DNA of 64,000 nucleotides from Adiantum capillus-veneris (GCA_014529385.2 CM043959.1:13052809-13116808), one strand, 5' to 3'. Positions 33,196 through 45,695 are shown, counted from the stretch's first letter. Numbers and translations: made by a program. The notes: generated from the letters alone by a model not told the origin.

Positions 33196-33960
33196 GATGT
33201 AGGTAAACCATTGAAATTGAACCACCCACAAGTATGAAGCAAAAACTAGGACCTACTCTTGTCAAAGAAGAGTAAACAAGATCATCTTTACTTCATCGTT
33301 CTTGACCCTGACCATCAGTTTAGAGATTGTCTGTTTAATGATGTAGACTATATTGGGATGACAAAGACCTTTGAGGCTAGGAATAAAAGCCCAAATTGAA
33401 AACTTCAGACCTAGACCTCCTATAGCTCAACAAAACTTCAATCAAGATCAAAGAACACCTCAAAATCAAGAGAATTCTAGACCAAGAAATCCACCTTTTG
33501 TGTTGAATGAACAATGGTAATAGATTTGATTGACCACCTTGTCCATGAGCAGGAGGGAAACAATGGCCCTAAGGAAGAGATCAAGCCAACAGAGGTGAAG
33601 ATTTTTGAGGCAGTGGAAATTAGGCAAATGCTACAATCAAATACTAGGGGCTAGTGAACAATTTCTACTAATTTAGACCTCAACAAAATATGTAGGTTTT
33701 GTTTTTGATACTAACCTTACAGTGGAATTAGCTATGAATGAGAAAGTTAAATCTTCAATTTCAAGTGGGTGACTTGAAAGATGCTCAAAAGACTTTAGAT
33801 CATTTTAGGGTCTTACTCATAAGGGTCTATGATGGGATTTTAGAGATGGATCGGCTTAGGAAAATGATGCTCATTTTCATCGTAAACATGCTTCATTGAA
33901 TTTTGTAAATAATCACACCTCTAGTGTCATTGTTATCAAGAGACGGGGATAACATAAACT
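33196..33960 (+). pseudogene. gag/protease-region pseudogene, second part
   Basis: Short frame pieces read LDPDHQFRDCLFND (a degraded zinc-knuckle end) near 33305 and, near 33870, DAHFHRKHASLNF in a context like the end of a plant Ty3 protease. It is probably the continuation of the gag cut by the small LTR element. It is heavily broken, with no catalytic DSG/DTG visible. Confidence 0.45.
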
Positions 33961-33999
33961 TCAACTTGTGCATTTCACTAAGCTATTAAAATGCTAGGA

Positions 34000-34774
34000 G
34001 ATGTAGCCCAAACCATGAACTCATGTTGAGTCAAAACACCATGATTTTTCCTAGACACTCTATTGTAAGACGCTAGTGCAACCAAAGAGTGTTGATGCCA
34101 ATGCTTACAAATGTGTGCTAGAATGTCAGAGCAGGTGTGAAGACCAACTCCAACCAAAAGTATCCCTTGTTTAAAGATCATGGATGCCAATCACAATAGT
34201 GTTTGATGCCAAAAGCAACAATCCAAGCACAAAAACAAAGAAACAATGGCCAATGCATCCCAAGGATGGTTGACTACACAACAATCATTGATTATGAAAA
34301 GATTCTATAAAGGCCAAATAGTTTGTGGTTACCACTTCTACAAATCACGGACTATAGAGTGCCATCGCCAACTAGTCAAGCAAAAAGGCAACAAGGTCCT
34401 CAACTTCAAAAATGCTCAAGAATATCTAGACTAAAGAAACAAAATCCTACATCAGCCCAAGTTCCCTCAAGTCCCACCATTATCCTTCTAGGCAAAAAAT
34501 GCAAAGGTGGGTACCTAAAAATCTCCTCATGGCAAAAGACTAAAATACAGGTAATGGAAAATTTTGGCTACCAGGAAACCAAAGGCTGATTGAAAGTGGA
34601 GAGAGAGAATGGAATATGTGAACCATAGGTGGAGCAAGAGACTAGGTGTTTGACACAATATGTACTTTAATAAATTATGAGAAAATGACATATGGTAATG
34701 TGTTTACTTTAAAACATGTACAAATCTGTAATTTGCAATGACCAAGACAACATGTACAAGTCACAAGTTGTGTA
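34000..34774. other. non-coding or fully decayed stretch
   Basis: Short frames only. Near 34505 a fragment reads RWVPKNLLM, like the Trp-Val-Pro-Lys repeats of some plant retroelement linkers, which is weak evidence that the retroelement remnant extends here. Confidence 0.35.
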
Positions 34775-36685
34775 TCAACTTGCTGAGATTTTAGATATAT
34801 GTTCTGGCACATCACCCTTGTATCCTATCATCATGTGTTTGTCATACTCTAAGAGTTCATTTGGGTCTTGGTTTTCTAAGGATAGTTCCATTGTTGTGTA
34901 AATGTAGTAATATGCGGCACGACCGTTTGTATACCCAGACTGTATCCAAAACACTATCTCACATTTTTTTTGACAAGAATGACTTTGCCCGCGTTCTTTG
35001 GCAGCATCAATCCACCTAGGAAGCGGGATAATGTCTTCAATGAAATAATTGAAAGAGTCCCCTCTTGCGACATTCCATTGTGAAAGACTACTACCGATGC
35101 CTTGCAAATTTTTTCAAGATATTGTGAAAGAGCTGCATCTCTTCCATGGGATTCTTTGGTTCAACGACAGAGAAAGTCATCCTTTTCAGCAATCTAGGAT
35201 TGCACCCAAAATTAAGTATCAAATTCAAAAGAGAGACATTGGGGTGGGGGGGGGGGGATGTTACCATGAAAGTATCATCTTGCATCCATAGTTTGTTCTT
35301 CCATAGGTCCATCGAGCTGCTCGACCCCTGTGCTAGGCATTTATACTATTCCTCTACTTCTTCATTGCTCATTGAGGGCTTCAGACTACTCCTAATTGCT
35401 TGAAAATTGGCATCATCAAGAAGTGTCTCCTTATACCTTTCTTCTTTCTAGAAACATAGTTTGAGGCACTCCAATGGGTTGCTGGAGGTTTCCATTCCCG
35501 CATCATCACTGTTGTCTTTAGAGACAAAGCCACTCCTCTCCTTGTGGAATTTTTAGATGGTGCCTAGTGCAAAGTCCTCCCTTAGACAAAAAATACTTTG
35601 AATGTCATGGAGGAAAATGTATGTCCAATTGCCAAATTAGAAATTTTGGCACACTAGGAAGCATCAACTCAGCTTGTTTTTCATTAAATCCAGTCACATC
35701 CAAGGGTTGTTTGATTTTTGATGTTTTCACAGACAACATTTTGCATTGTTCAACCTCCTTTTCTTCTGCCTCAAAGTCAATAGCCTCCTCTATCTTTTCC
35801 ACTTCATTGTAGTCTTTCTCAACATCCTTTTATTCATCTGTGGTAGACCTTATTCCTCCATGATTTCATCAGGGTTTTTCATAAGACTAGCAAATAGTAT
35901 ATTCAGACAAAAAAGAAAGACAAAGGACTCCTAGATGAGCTTGCACTCGTTTTTGTGCATAGGGCACCACAAGGGTTTGTATGACAATAGAAACCGATTG
36001 TACTTTCTGTATGAACCTCCTTTGGGATCACAATATCTGAAGTGAACAGCCACCATGTCGTCAAGAATGACCCTTCCCTTTTGCACCTCCAGCTCAAACC
36101 TCTCTCTTTCAGGCTTTAAGAAATTAGTGTGATGAGCTAGAAGATCATCAAGATTGAAGGTGGCATTAAAGATGCCACATACCTTATGAAATTTATCATC
36201 AGCTCCTGTAGATATTACAAAGTCAAAATGCCTAATGACTGCAGGTTTTTCCACAATAACTGTCTCTTTTTTCTTCTTCTCTTTTGTGTTGCTCTTTGTA
36301 GGTGGCTGAGAGTTAGTGATTGATTAAAATCCACCTTGCTCTTTAGTGAGCTGAGCACATGAACCTTGGGTGTTGCAGTGTCCTTCGAACTTGTAGAAGG
36401 TTCTGACTCTACCTCTATAGCATCCACGTTTGAGTTCGCACAAGCTCCTCTACTGCCACATCAAGAATCTCTAAAGGCTCACTGAAGTCAATATTTTTCT
36501 TCTTTGAACCTGTTAACAATTGCAGTGAAGAGGAAGCTGCATGCTGGTGCCCAAACAAACACTCCGGATCTACTTTTGGTCTCTTCCTTCTGTGAGCTTT
36601 GATGCCTGGAAATTAGAACAAAAAATATTTTAGAAATAGCAAATAAATAAACATTAATATTTAGTCTATATTTTTTTGCATTCAC
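34775..36685 (-). pseudogene. decayed minus-strand coding-like region, unknown
   Basis: A chain of minus-strand frames in several phases: 36488-36685 (SGVFVWAPACSFLFTAIVNRF), 36215-36427, 35931-36254 (CGIFNATFNLDDLLAHHTNF; VAVHFRYCDPKGGSYRKYN), 35605-35802, 35091-35312 and 34775-35107 (IIPLPRWIDAAKERG). The composition looks protein-like and the pieces abut, so this is likely one old gene or element ORF with many frameshifts. I do not recognise the product. A G run (minus-strand poly-C) at 35246-35259 lies in it. Confidence 0.4.
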
Positions 36686-36689
36686 ATGG

Positions 36690-37984
36690 TCGGGTATAGT
36701 TTTTTTTTTAAAAACCCATAAAGGTATCTATTCCTTTTACTTCATGGTTTGCCATTTAGACTAGTTGGATACCACAAGAGTTCTCTGCCACTTGGTTGTT
36801 AAGAGATAATGACATACAAACTTGGGAAAGATTGGATTCCATGAACCATAATATACATAAACTGTATCTGTCCTAAATAAATAAAAACAAGTTTGAACTA
36901 TTAATGGAAATTTTTAGGCTTCTTTTATGGCTTCATATGATGGAGCTTCATTAATTTGGCAGAGAAAAAACCATAAAAAAAACTTATAAAATTTTTGATG
37001 GGGTATAAGACACTTGGATTAGAAGGGGGTATGGCCTTCTAATCAGAATAATATTTATGCTAAAATATAAACTTTGGGGTAATAAAACATTTTTTTTATA
37101 TGGAACACATGAATACTTTGACTAGGCTTGTAAGTTAAAAAAAGTTGTAAGATGGACATGGGTAACAACTGATATAGTCCATTGATACCTGTAAAACACA
37201 TCCAAGGTGAACATATCTCTTGTCTTGTTTGGATGGATGCAGGTAAGGACTCTATCTTATCTTGGAATTTTTTTTTGGCTTAAAGCAGTTGTATACACAT
37301 GATTACACTTACACCTACTGTGGGGGAAGTACTTATGATATTTGTATACTGGAATGAGGCTTCATTCTCATAAACATTGTACAAAGATAATTCTAAGACT
37401 GAATTGTTTTTGTCTTATCATTTCCCTTTCTCTGGAGCTAGCTGTCTTTTGAATGTAAAAGTTCATTTATGTCTTATTATTTATGTTAAAACAACTACAC
37501 ACACGTCCTAAACATAAGGGTTATTCCATTCTTATGGGGAAATCGTGACGTTGTCTTTAGAAACTAGTTTTGAAACTTAGTTCTATAGTTGGACCCATAG
37601 TATGTAATCCCTTGATTGGTTGGCTGGTGTTAGGTGGTCTTTCATAGACTATTTTTTTTGTTTCCTGTTCATGGCTATTATAGTCTCTGACTTTGCCGAT
37701 TTAAGGATTGCAGGCCCAATCTACAAGACTAATCATATTTATGTTTATATATTCCTTTCAGGATCATAAACACTTTAGAATGACAGCCCGCATGAAAGTA
37801 AAATAGATACCAAAAAATCATACAAGGATTCTAGAGCAGATTTAGTTTTACCTAAAAGACCATACTCCAAAAAATGCCTTAGCACTTAGAACTCGACCCT
37901 TCTTGGCAAGAAAGGCCAAATGTTGTGCTACTTACTACCATAAGTAGTCATAGCCTTACTAACTATTTTGTATATTTCATACCC
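36690..37984. other. AT-rich non-coding stretch, no gene seen
   Basis: No long frame, no clear repeat structure. Confidence 0.6.
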
Positions 37985-38100
37985 TTGCTCTCTCTTTCTC
38001 ACACTCTCTATACGAGGTGGTGTTGCTAGTTCTTCCCCCTCTTGAAGACGGACCTGCCTTGCTACTATGAATGGAATGTGGCTACTGGGGAAACAAATCC

Positions 38101-38107
38101 TATAAAA
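38101..38107 (+). promoter_or_regulatory. TATA box in DR1
   Basis: TATAAAA followed by GGTGAGCTTCC; the same box is conserved in DR2 at 44028-44034. Confidence 0.55.
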
Positions 38108-38639
38108 GGTGAGCTTCCATGCTCACTTAACATTGGTTCAGGTGTGCATCTGTGGTGTGTGTGTGTGTGTGTACTAGTGAAAGGTTGTCTGTACCTTAAG
38201 ATTGTGAGGATTTAACTCGCAAGGGGGTGTGTGTTGTTGGCTCTATGGAAAAAGGAAAAGACACGCAAGATATTGTGGAGCTAGTTGCTCTGACTCAATC
38301 TCAAGTGATCTTATGGAATATTGGTTGAGCTGCTTAGTTGTGTTGTGATTCACCTTTGATATGGTAGTATAACTCATGCATGTAGTTAACTATACTAAGT
38401 CAATGTATGATTGTTATGGGAATGGTTGGCTACTTTTTCTGACCCTTTGATAAGGGTTACCTTCTCAACTATGGTTCTCAATGTTCCTTGACTTGAAGAG
38501 GACGGACATTTATATCTTCAGGCTCTTGATTTTAATACTTGTGTATAAAGACTGTTCTGTACTATGAATGAGAATTATACCACCTTGTCATTGACATAGT
38601 TTCTAATGTCCTTTGAAATTTGAAAGGATTATTTGATGT

Positions 38640-39262
38640 ATCAATATCAGTATACTAGTACTACCAGCACCAGTACTACGAGTACAAGTACTGCCCGTAC
38701 CAGTACATATGGCAATACTGCCAATCAGCACCAGTACTGCTGGTACCAGTACATGTGGCAATACTGCCACTACCAGTACCAGTATAGCCAATATCAATTC
38801 TGTCAGTACTGCCACTACCAGTACTACCAGTACAAGTACTACTAGAACCAGTACTGTAAGTATCATTATTGTCAGTACCACCAGTACCAATATTACTAGT
38901 AATGTTGGTACCAGTACAGCTAGTGCCAGCACTACCAGTACTAGTACTACCAATACTAGTACCAAAACACTACAAATATAAGACCAATACCACTATACCA
39001 GTATTAGTACTACCAGCACCAGTACTACCGGTACCAATACATGTGGCAATATTACCACTACCAATACCAGTACTACCAGTACTAGTACATGTGGCAATAC
39101 CGCCACTGCCAGTTCCAGTCCAGCCAGTACCAGTACTTTCAGTACAGCCACTACCAATACTACAAGTACCAGTACTACCAGTAATACCAGTCCCAGTACT
39201 GCTAGTGCTAGCACTACCAGTACCAATACTACCAATACCAGTACTAACACTACAAATCTAAG
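38640..39262 (+). repeat. AGTACC/AGTACT minisatellite in DR1, ~620 bp
   Basis: Interspersed 6- and 9-bp words (AGTACC, AGTACT, ACC) with a higher-order phrase ACATGTGGCAATACTGCCAC. Several frames on both strands stay open through it, giving Ser/Thr or Val/Leu-Pro repeats that should not be read as genes. Confidence 0.93.
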
Positions 39263-40439
39263 ACCAGTACCAGTATACCAGTATGCCATACTTGGTAACC
39301 ATATGGTGGCTTTTTGCATCATTTTCATATTTTGTAATGGGCATTGATGATACACTCCCTTGGCTTATGTAGCAACTAAGGGACTCTGGAATATCTTACC
39401 GTTGTCGGTTTATGGTAAAGGGGATTGAGCATTCATTCTTTCTATCTTTCATATCCTTTTTTTTTACTCCATCTAGGTAGGAGTAGTACACAATTACTAA
39501 CATTTCTTTGTGTTATAGGTGACTCCAAAGTAAGTTTGACTGCATGTATGAGCACTATTACTGAACCAAGAAAAATATTGGCAATTAATGCCAAAATTTC
39601 TAAAAGTTAATAAACATGTATATGTGGCCCATTTTGGGGCTAAAAAGCCTCATAAAACTCGTCTCCGACCTTATCTCATGAGAACTTGCAAAGAAAAAAG
39701 GGCTCCATTTGGTTTCCCTGCAACCCCTTGTAAATGAAACCATCTCTAAATATATGTTATGGTTTTTACTATTTGTCTTTGAAAGAAATCTAATTGGGTG
39801 ACATCTATAACATGTGGGATACCCATGCATCACCTGCATACGGTGCTAATGCTAACTATATACAGTGTTGTTTCCATGGGTGCAGGTGAGGGTTACCTTC
39901 TCAACTATGGTTTTCAAAGTTTCTTGGCTTCAAGATGGCGGACTATAATATCTTCTGGCCCTTGATTTCAACACTTGTGTATAAAGACTGTTCTGGGAAT
40001 TATAAAGACTGTTATGTACTATGAATGGGAATTATAACACCTTTTCATTGACATAGTTTCTAGTGTATTTTGTAAGTTGAAAGGATTCTTTGGTGTATAT
40101 GTTATATTGTTATTCAAACACACACACACCTAACACCAACAATATTATCGATACTATTCAAAGACCTAGTTATTATATTTTAATCCCTCGATGTCTATCC
40201 TAGATAATTTTACCTTAGATTGATCCTTGAGGGATGGGGCTCTCTTCACACGGCCCATATAGGTTCTCCTGGTTGGTTGAAGGCTAAAGAGACTACCAAT
40301 TCTTACGTTTGGTGGTATATTTTTCTAAATAACTTTTTATGAACTATGCAGAACTTAGCACTATCTCAAGGGTTAGATCTTCCTACGGAGCCTCTTTCTA
40401 AATCCTCGCTTTCAGGTAATTAGGTGCATTCATGACCCT

Positions 40440-41500
40440 ATGGCATCTGAACTGACAAGGGCTTCAGTTGATCTAGCCAATTCTTTGGTTCAAACCATGT
40501 TGTTTGATAAATGTGTCCATACCCTTGCCCAACTTGTCAACAAATCTAAGGAAGGGGTGGTAAAGTTATTTGAATTCATTGAACACATTTCCGCCCTGAC
40601 ACTTGCTCACAAAGGAGAGTGAGCCAAATTCTCTTCTGAAGGTGCTGAACTAACCAATTATTTATTGAAATCAAATCCCTTAGTGTGGACCATCACCTAG
40701 GGGCCCTTCCCAACAAAGGCTTTCTAGCTCCTATCTCTATTAAAACCTGGGTTTTTTAAGCCAATTTTTTGGCATCCTCAATAGAAGAAGCATGACTCAA
40801 AGTATTAAGCGACGTCCAGTCTCTTGATAAAGGTGACCTTATTAAAGCCCCTTTCACTATGTGGTTTCTTGATTCAAAGAAATCTGGATCCAACACTGGT
40901 TTGTATGTGTGTACAAAGGGATTGATGGAATTCTCCAAAAGTAGCTCTAAATAATACACCGAGTCCATATGGAACATTTACAGGCCATATGTCAAATGTG
41001 CTTGTCGGTTTCTTGACCCTAAGGCCTCTTGTGAATCAAGCATTATCTGGTTTGATCATGCTATATGGTATGCCCTCAACAACTTGGATCTCATGTTTCC
41101 CAACACTCCTTCAAGTCACTATCTCTCCCTTTTTTGCTCTTGGCTAGGAGGCCAGGCCAAAGAACTTGTGTTAGCTCAGATGGCTTTTATTTAGTTTTGC
41201 TCCGTTATGTGCTCTCTTCTCAAAGAGCTAGCTGTAAAAAAACATGGGCTACTTATAACTACTTATGGTAACTATCTTGGTATTAATACTCTCCTTGGCC
41301 TACTAAAACCTAATAATGATACTGAGGATTCCCCTACTCTTAAAAGACCCGATTCTCTGATCTCCCCCAGTTCTTCTTACACATCTTTTATAACTTCGTC
41401 ATCCTCGTTTGCTGAGTCTTATGGAGGGAGAGGGAAAGCAAGAAGCATGATTAGGGGGAAAGGTAGAGGCTACCTTGTCAAACATTTGTTGGATTTGTAA
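40440..41500 (+). pseudogene. decayed frame upstream of the RT (ORF1-like), unknown
   Basis: A 60-codon frame MASELTRASVDLANS starts at 40440; further pieces are in shifted frames (IIWFDHAIWYALNNLDLMFP; KHGLLITTYGNYLGINTLLG). The last ends in a Gly/Arg/Lys-rich stretch RGKARSMIRGKGRGY near 41440, which would suit nucleic-acid binding. Function not recognised; position before the RT suggests an ORF1 or an RT N-terminal extension. Confidence 0.4.
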
Positions 41501-41598
41501 ATGCAGGTACTATGTAATGGGGTTGGTAGAAAACAACTTGCATCTCAGGAGGAAAGTATGCAAGGATTTTCGTTCATTGTGTCTTCACCAACAAAATT

Positions 41599-43420
41599 TT
41601 GGAATTATTTTCACCTCGTTTTATATTTAGCAAATTCTTTATGACTATCTTTGGTAATTTGTATTTACTAAACCAGGTTAGGATAGGATGGAGATATACT
41701 GAATCTATACTACATCTGGTATACTCTAATGAGTTCTTTGGGAAGGAAAAACCCTTGTCATGTGATTGTCATTTATGGAATGGATTTACAGAAGTCAGCA
41801 TTCTTGGAATGCATGTATGCACCACGGATCTCTCTATTATAGAAAATATCTTTGTAAGATGCCTCCTTTCCAAAGGCATCAATCACATACCCCCTCACCC
41901 ACTTAATCCTCATATTTCTTTAAAAGCACTTACTGAATGTCTGGCCGACTTGGTCAGTAAACTCCAATTGGAGTTATCAATTCAACATGAATTGAACATA
42001 AATTTAGAGGCTGTCTTTGCCTTGGTGGTTTCACAACTCCCACATGATTGGTTACAAACTGAGTCTACATGGCTAACCACCACTGATCTTTCCTTAGCCT
42101 TTCACAAGCTTAAATCAAAATGGTTCATTGTGGGTTTAGATAAATCGTCCAATATGGCATCTGTCATCTGCAAAAAGCTTGCATTTGAAGCAAATGAAAA
42201 CAGACTTAAAGGTGATGATTTCTAATACATTGAAGGAAACTTGGATATTATTATACATAGAACATGTAAGAGTATGACTGAATTAGGATTTCAGGTAGAA
42301 ACCACCAAACTCCCCATCTTGTTTCCAACTTTTAAAAGTCATAAGAGTAAATTTTGATGGATCTCAGATGCTTCCAATTGCCTTTTTTCTAGTATTACAA
42401 AACATGTTACTGAAGGGCTTAATTTGGTATGTGAAGAGCTCAAAAACATATGTGCTAGTAAAAGAGAAGATATAAGGCGCTTCTCAGGAATGGACATCCA
42501 ACCCTTTTGGCTGGTTGGTAACTCCGCTGAAGTCCTCTTTAACCTTCCATCTGCCATTTATTTAGTATATACAACTGTATTACCCAATGCTACGAAACTA
42601 TCCCTCTAGTAGGCAAATATGGTCTCATGAATGTATTGAATTATCTCATTGACTTGACCTTCTCTAATAAAGCCAAGAAAGGGTTCTCTGGCTTCTCCTT
42701 TGTTAAGTCAACCAGGTGGATTAAAAAAGCTCATGAGCAAGTCTTCCCCTCTTCATATGAATCGTATTCAATTGCAAATAATCATTCAGTGGGTTCTAAA
42801 ACATTGTTATATCTTAATTGGTAATAATTGCTTTCGTCAAACATGCGGCATTCCTATGGGATTCTCTTGTTCTCCGACTATGTGTAACCTTTATTTACTA
42901 GATTTTGAATAAATGGATTATAGCCAAACTTCCCAAGAAAAAGGGATATCTATGCTTATACAATGTAATCACACTTTTAGATTTATGGATGACATATTAA
43001 GTATCAATAACCCTAACTTTGCCCAACAAGTGTTGGATATCTATCCTCCTTGTCTAGAGATTGATCCCACCTTTTTAGAACAAGAAAATGTCAATGATAT
43101 CGCCTTCACTAAATGTACTAACTATTTGTCAATTGAACTAAATATTGATACTTCATCTGAGGGTAACTTCTCTACTAGGTTTTTTTGGAAACGAGATCAC
43201 CTTAACCTATTATCTGCTAAGTTTGTAATGAAAAAGAGCAACAGAACTTTCAAAATTGTTTTATATACTTGTTTGAGTATTTTGATTTAAATATTTACTC
43301 CTCTTTTCTAATGTATTTTCAGCCCTAGAAGAAACTAGAGTTCTTATTAGGAAGTTTCAAGATAATGGCTTCCATATAAGAATTTTGATTTCTACCATAA
43401 TAGCTACCCTGAGTAAAAAT
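41599..43420 (+). pseudogene. Penelope-like reverse transcriptase pseudogene
   Basis: One phase (41599-42609, again 42700-43290) carries CDCHLW, MHVCTTDLSIIEN, WISDASNC, PFWLVGNSAEVL, then FRQTCGIPMGFSCSPTMCN and the active site FRFMDDILSINN (42976-43011). ITQCYETIPLVGKYG lies in another phase near 42580-42630. GIPMG...SP and (F/Y)xDD spaced this way, with the CxC and TTDLSI region before them, fit single-ORF Penelope-like RTs rather than LTR-element RTs. Stops at 42223, 42355 and 42910 and two frameshifts inactivate it. TGA at 42355 fits CGA by context. Clade is uncertain. Confidence 0.6.
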
Positions 43421-43836
43421 AAATGGCTTGGTGCAAAGTTTGATGTTGCATTATTTATTCTGTTACTGAGGAAGTAGGGCCATATCTAATGGGCCTACTA
43501 TACTCATTAGTTATGGTTCCTGGGTGCACAAGGATTAAACTCCTTTTGGATATCGAAGTGGCTTGTTTCCATGGCCTCACGGTTAATTAACTAGGGATTA
43601 ACCTCAATATCTTATATTGACCTCAAAAATCTCTTAAAAAGGGGATTTGTATTTATGAGGTGAAATTCGTGATAAAAAAATTGTGGGTGGTTGCGTAATA
43701 TACTATACCTAACACCTAGTGAGTTAAGGAAGTTAATGGGTTTTTACAAGCTGGCCAGACTCTGTACAATGTGTCCTCATATGCTTGATGACGCGGTGGC
43801 TCCCTCCTACGACATCCGTTCAACATTACATCTCTC

Positions 43837-43914
<78 letters not shown>
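43837..43914 (+). repeat. (TC)n microsatellite
   Basis: About 37 units with one CCC interruption. Confidence 0.97.
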
Positions 43915-43917
<3 letters not shown>

Positions 43918-44027
43918 GAGGCAGCGATGTTGGTTCTTCCCACTCTTGAAGACAAACCTACCTTTCCCTCTTGAAGACAGACCGGCCTTGCTGCTATGAA
44001 TGGAATGTCGCTATTGGAAACAAAGCT

Positions 44028-44034
44028 TATAAAA
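44028..44034 (+). promoter_or_regulatory. TATA box in DR2
   Basis: TATAAAA followed by GGTGAGCTTCC, as in DR1. Confidence 0.55.
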
Positions 44035-44534
44035 GGTGAGCTTCCATGCTCACTTAGCATTGGTACATGTGTGCGTCTGTGGTGTGTGTGTGTGTGTACT
44101 AGTGAAAGGTTGTCTATACCTTAAATTGTGAGGATTTAACTCGGGATGTGTGTTGTTGTCTCTATGGCAAAAGGCAAAGACAAGCAAGCTATTGTGGAGC
44201 TAGCTGCTCCTACTCAATCAAGGTGACCTTATGAACTACTGGTTGAGCTGCTTGGTTGTGTTGTGATTCCCTTTGATATGGAAGTAGAACTCATGCATGT
44301 TCTTAACTATACTAAGTCGATGTATGACTGTTATGGGAATGGTTGGCTACTTCTCTTGACCCTTTGGTAAGGGTTACCTTATCAACTATGGTTTTCAATG
44401 TTCCTTGACTTGAACAGGGTGGACTTTTATATCTACAAGCTCTTGATTTTAATACTTGTGTATAAAGACTATTCTATACTATAATAGAGAATTATACCAC
44501 CTTGTCATTGACATAATTTCTAGTGTCCTTTGTA

Positions 44535-44862
44535 CATGTGGCAATACTACCACTACCAGCACTAGTACTGCCAGTACCAGTACTGTCAATACCAGTACAT
44601 GTGGCAATACTACCACTACCAGTTCCAGTACAGCAAGTACCAGTATTGCCAGTAGAGCTAGTACCAGTACTGCCAGTACCGGTATTGCAAGTACCAGTAC
44701 TACAAGTACCAGTATTGTAAGTACCAATACTACAAGAACCAGTATTGCAAGTACCAGTACTATCAGCACTACCCATACGGGTACTGCCAGTACCAGTACT
44801 GCCAGCCCCAGTACTACTAGTGCCAACACTACCAGTACCAGTACTAACGCTACAAATCCAAG
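44535..44862 (+). repeat. AGTACC/AGTACT minisatellite in DR2, ~330 bp
   Basis: Same words as in DR1, including ACATGTGGCAATACTACCAC, in fewer copies. Confidence 0.93.
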
Positions 44863-45695
44863 ACCAATACCAGTATACCAGTATGCCCTACTTGGTAACC
44901 ATATGGTGGCTTATTGCATCATTTTCATATATTGTAATGGGCATTGATAATACACTCCCTTGGCTTATGGAACAACTAAGGGACTCTGGAATATCACACC
45001 GTTATGGGTTTATGGTAAAGGGGATTGAGCATTCATTCTTTCTATCGTTCATATGGTTTTTTTTTACTCCATCTAGGTAGGAGTAGTACACAATTACTAT
45101 CATTCCTTTATGTTATAGGTGACTCCAAAGTATAGTTTGACTACACATATGAGCACTATTATTGAACCGAGAAAAATATCGGCAATTAATGCCAAACTTT
45201 CCAAAAGTTAATAAACATGTATATGTGGCTCATTTTGGGGCTAAAAAACCTCATAAAACTCGTCTCCGACCTTATCTCATGAGAAGTTGCAAAGCAAAAA
45301 GGGCTCCATTTGGTTTCCTTGCAACCCCTTGTAAATGAAACCATCTCTAAATATATGTTATGGTTTTTACTATTTGTCTTTCAAAGCAATCTAGTTGGGT
45401 GACATCTATAACATGTGGGATACCCATGCATCACCTGCATACGGTGCTAATGCTAATTACATGTTGTGTTGTTTCCATGGGTGCAGGTGAGGGTTACCTT
45501 CTGAGCTATGGTTTTCAAAGTTCCTTGTCTTGAAGATGACAGACTATTATTTTTTCTGGCCCTTTATTTCACTACTTGTGTATAAAGACTGTTCTATACT
45601 ATGAATGGGAATTATACCAACTTTTCATTGACATAGTTTCTAGTGTCTTTTGTAATTTGAAAGGATTCTTTGGTGTATATGTTATATTGTTATAG

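Larger units (their letters stand above)
37985..40105 (+). repeat. direct repeat DR1 (LTR-like, ~2.1 kb)
   Basis: It matches DR2 from TACGAGG(T/C) and CTTGAAGAC through TATAAAAGGTGAGCTTCC, TACTAGTGAAAGGTTGTCT, the AGTACC minisatellite, CTACTCCATCTAGGTAGG-type sequence and CATAGTTTCTAGTGT, ending TATATGTTATATTGTTAT. A ~190-bp segment is present twice within it (38452-38640 and 39888-40100). Confidence 0.8.
37985..45695 (+). mobile_element. Penelope-like retroelement candidate flanked by ~2-kb direct repeats
   Basis: Two direct repeats (37985-40105 and 43835-45695) enclose 3.7 kb that holds a decayed reverse transcriptase unlike the copia and gypsy enzymes here. The repeats carry a TATA box near their left end, a minisatellite, and their own internal ~190-bp direct repeat. 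Penelope-like elements are known to carry LTR-like direct repeats from partial tandem copies. No primer-binding site, integrase, RNase H or GIY-YIG motif was found. Alternatively the repeats are true LTRs of an unknown element with the RT inserted. Confidence 0.5.
43835..45695 (+). repeat. direct repeat DR2 (LTR-like, ~1.9 kb)
   Basis: Second copy of DR1, shorter mainly because its minisatellite is about half as long. Internal ~190-bp segments are at 44368-44540 and 45488-45690. Its left end adjoins a (CT)n array at 43837-43914. Confidence 0.8.

Noticed and set aside
30597..33200. Five-bp target duplication of the small LTR element
   Set aside because: Flanks AATGC and GATGT do not match well enough to claim one.
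38603..39355. Val/Leu-rich and Ser/Thr-rich frames up to 130 codons
   Set aside because: Open in several frames on both strands because of the AGTACC minisatellite; not genes.
42355..42357. In-frame TGA in the RT as a selenocysteine codon (known in some Penelope-like relatives)
   Set aside because: Context fits a CGA arginine codon hit by C-to-T, the frame has other stops, and land plants lack selenocysteine insertion.
37985..45695. Interpreting the direct repeats as ordinary copia or gypsy LTRs
   Set aside because: No primer-binding site after DR1, no purine tract before DR2, no integrase or protease inside; left as LTR-like.
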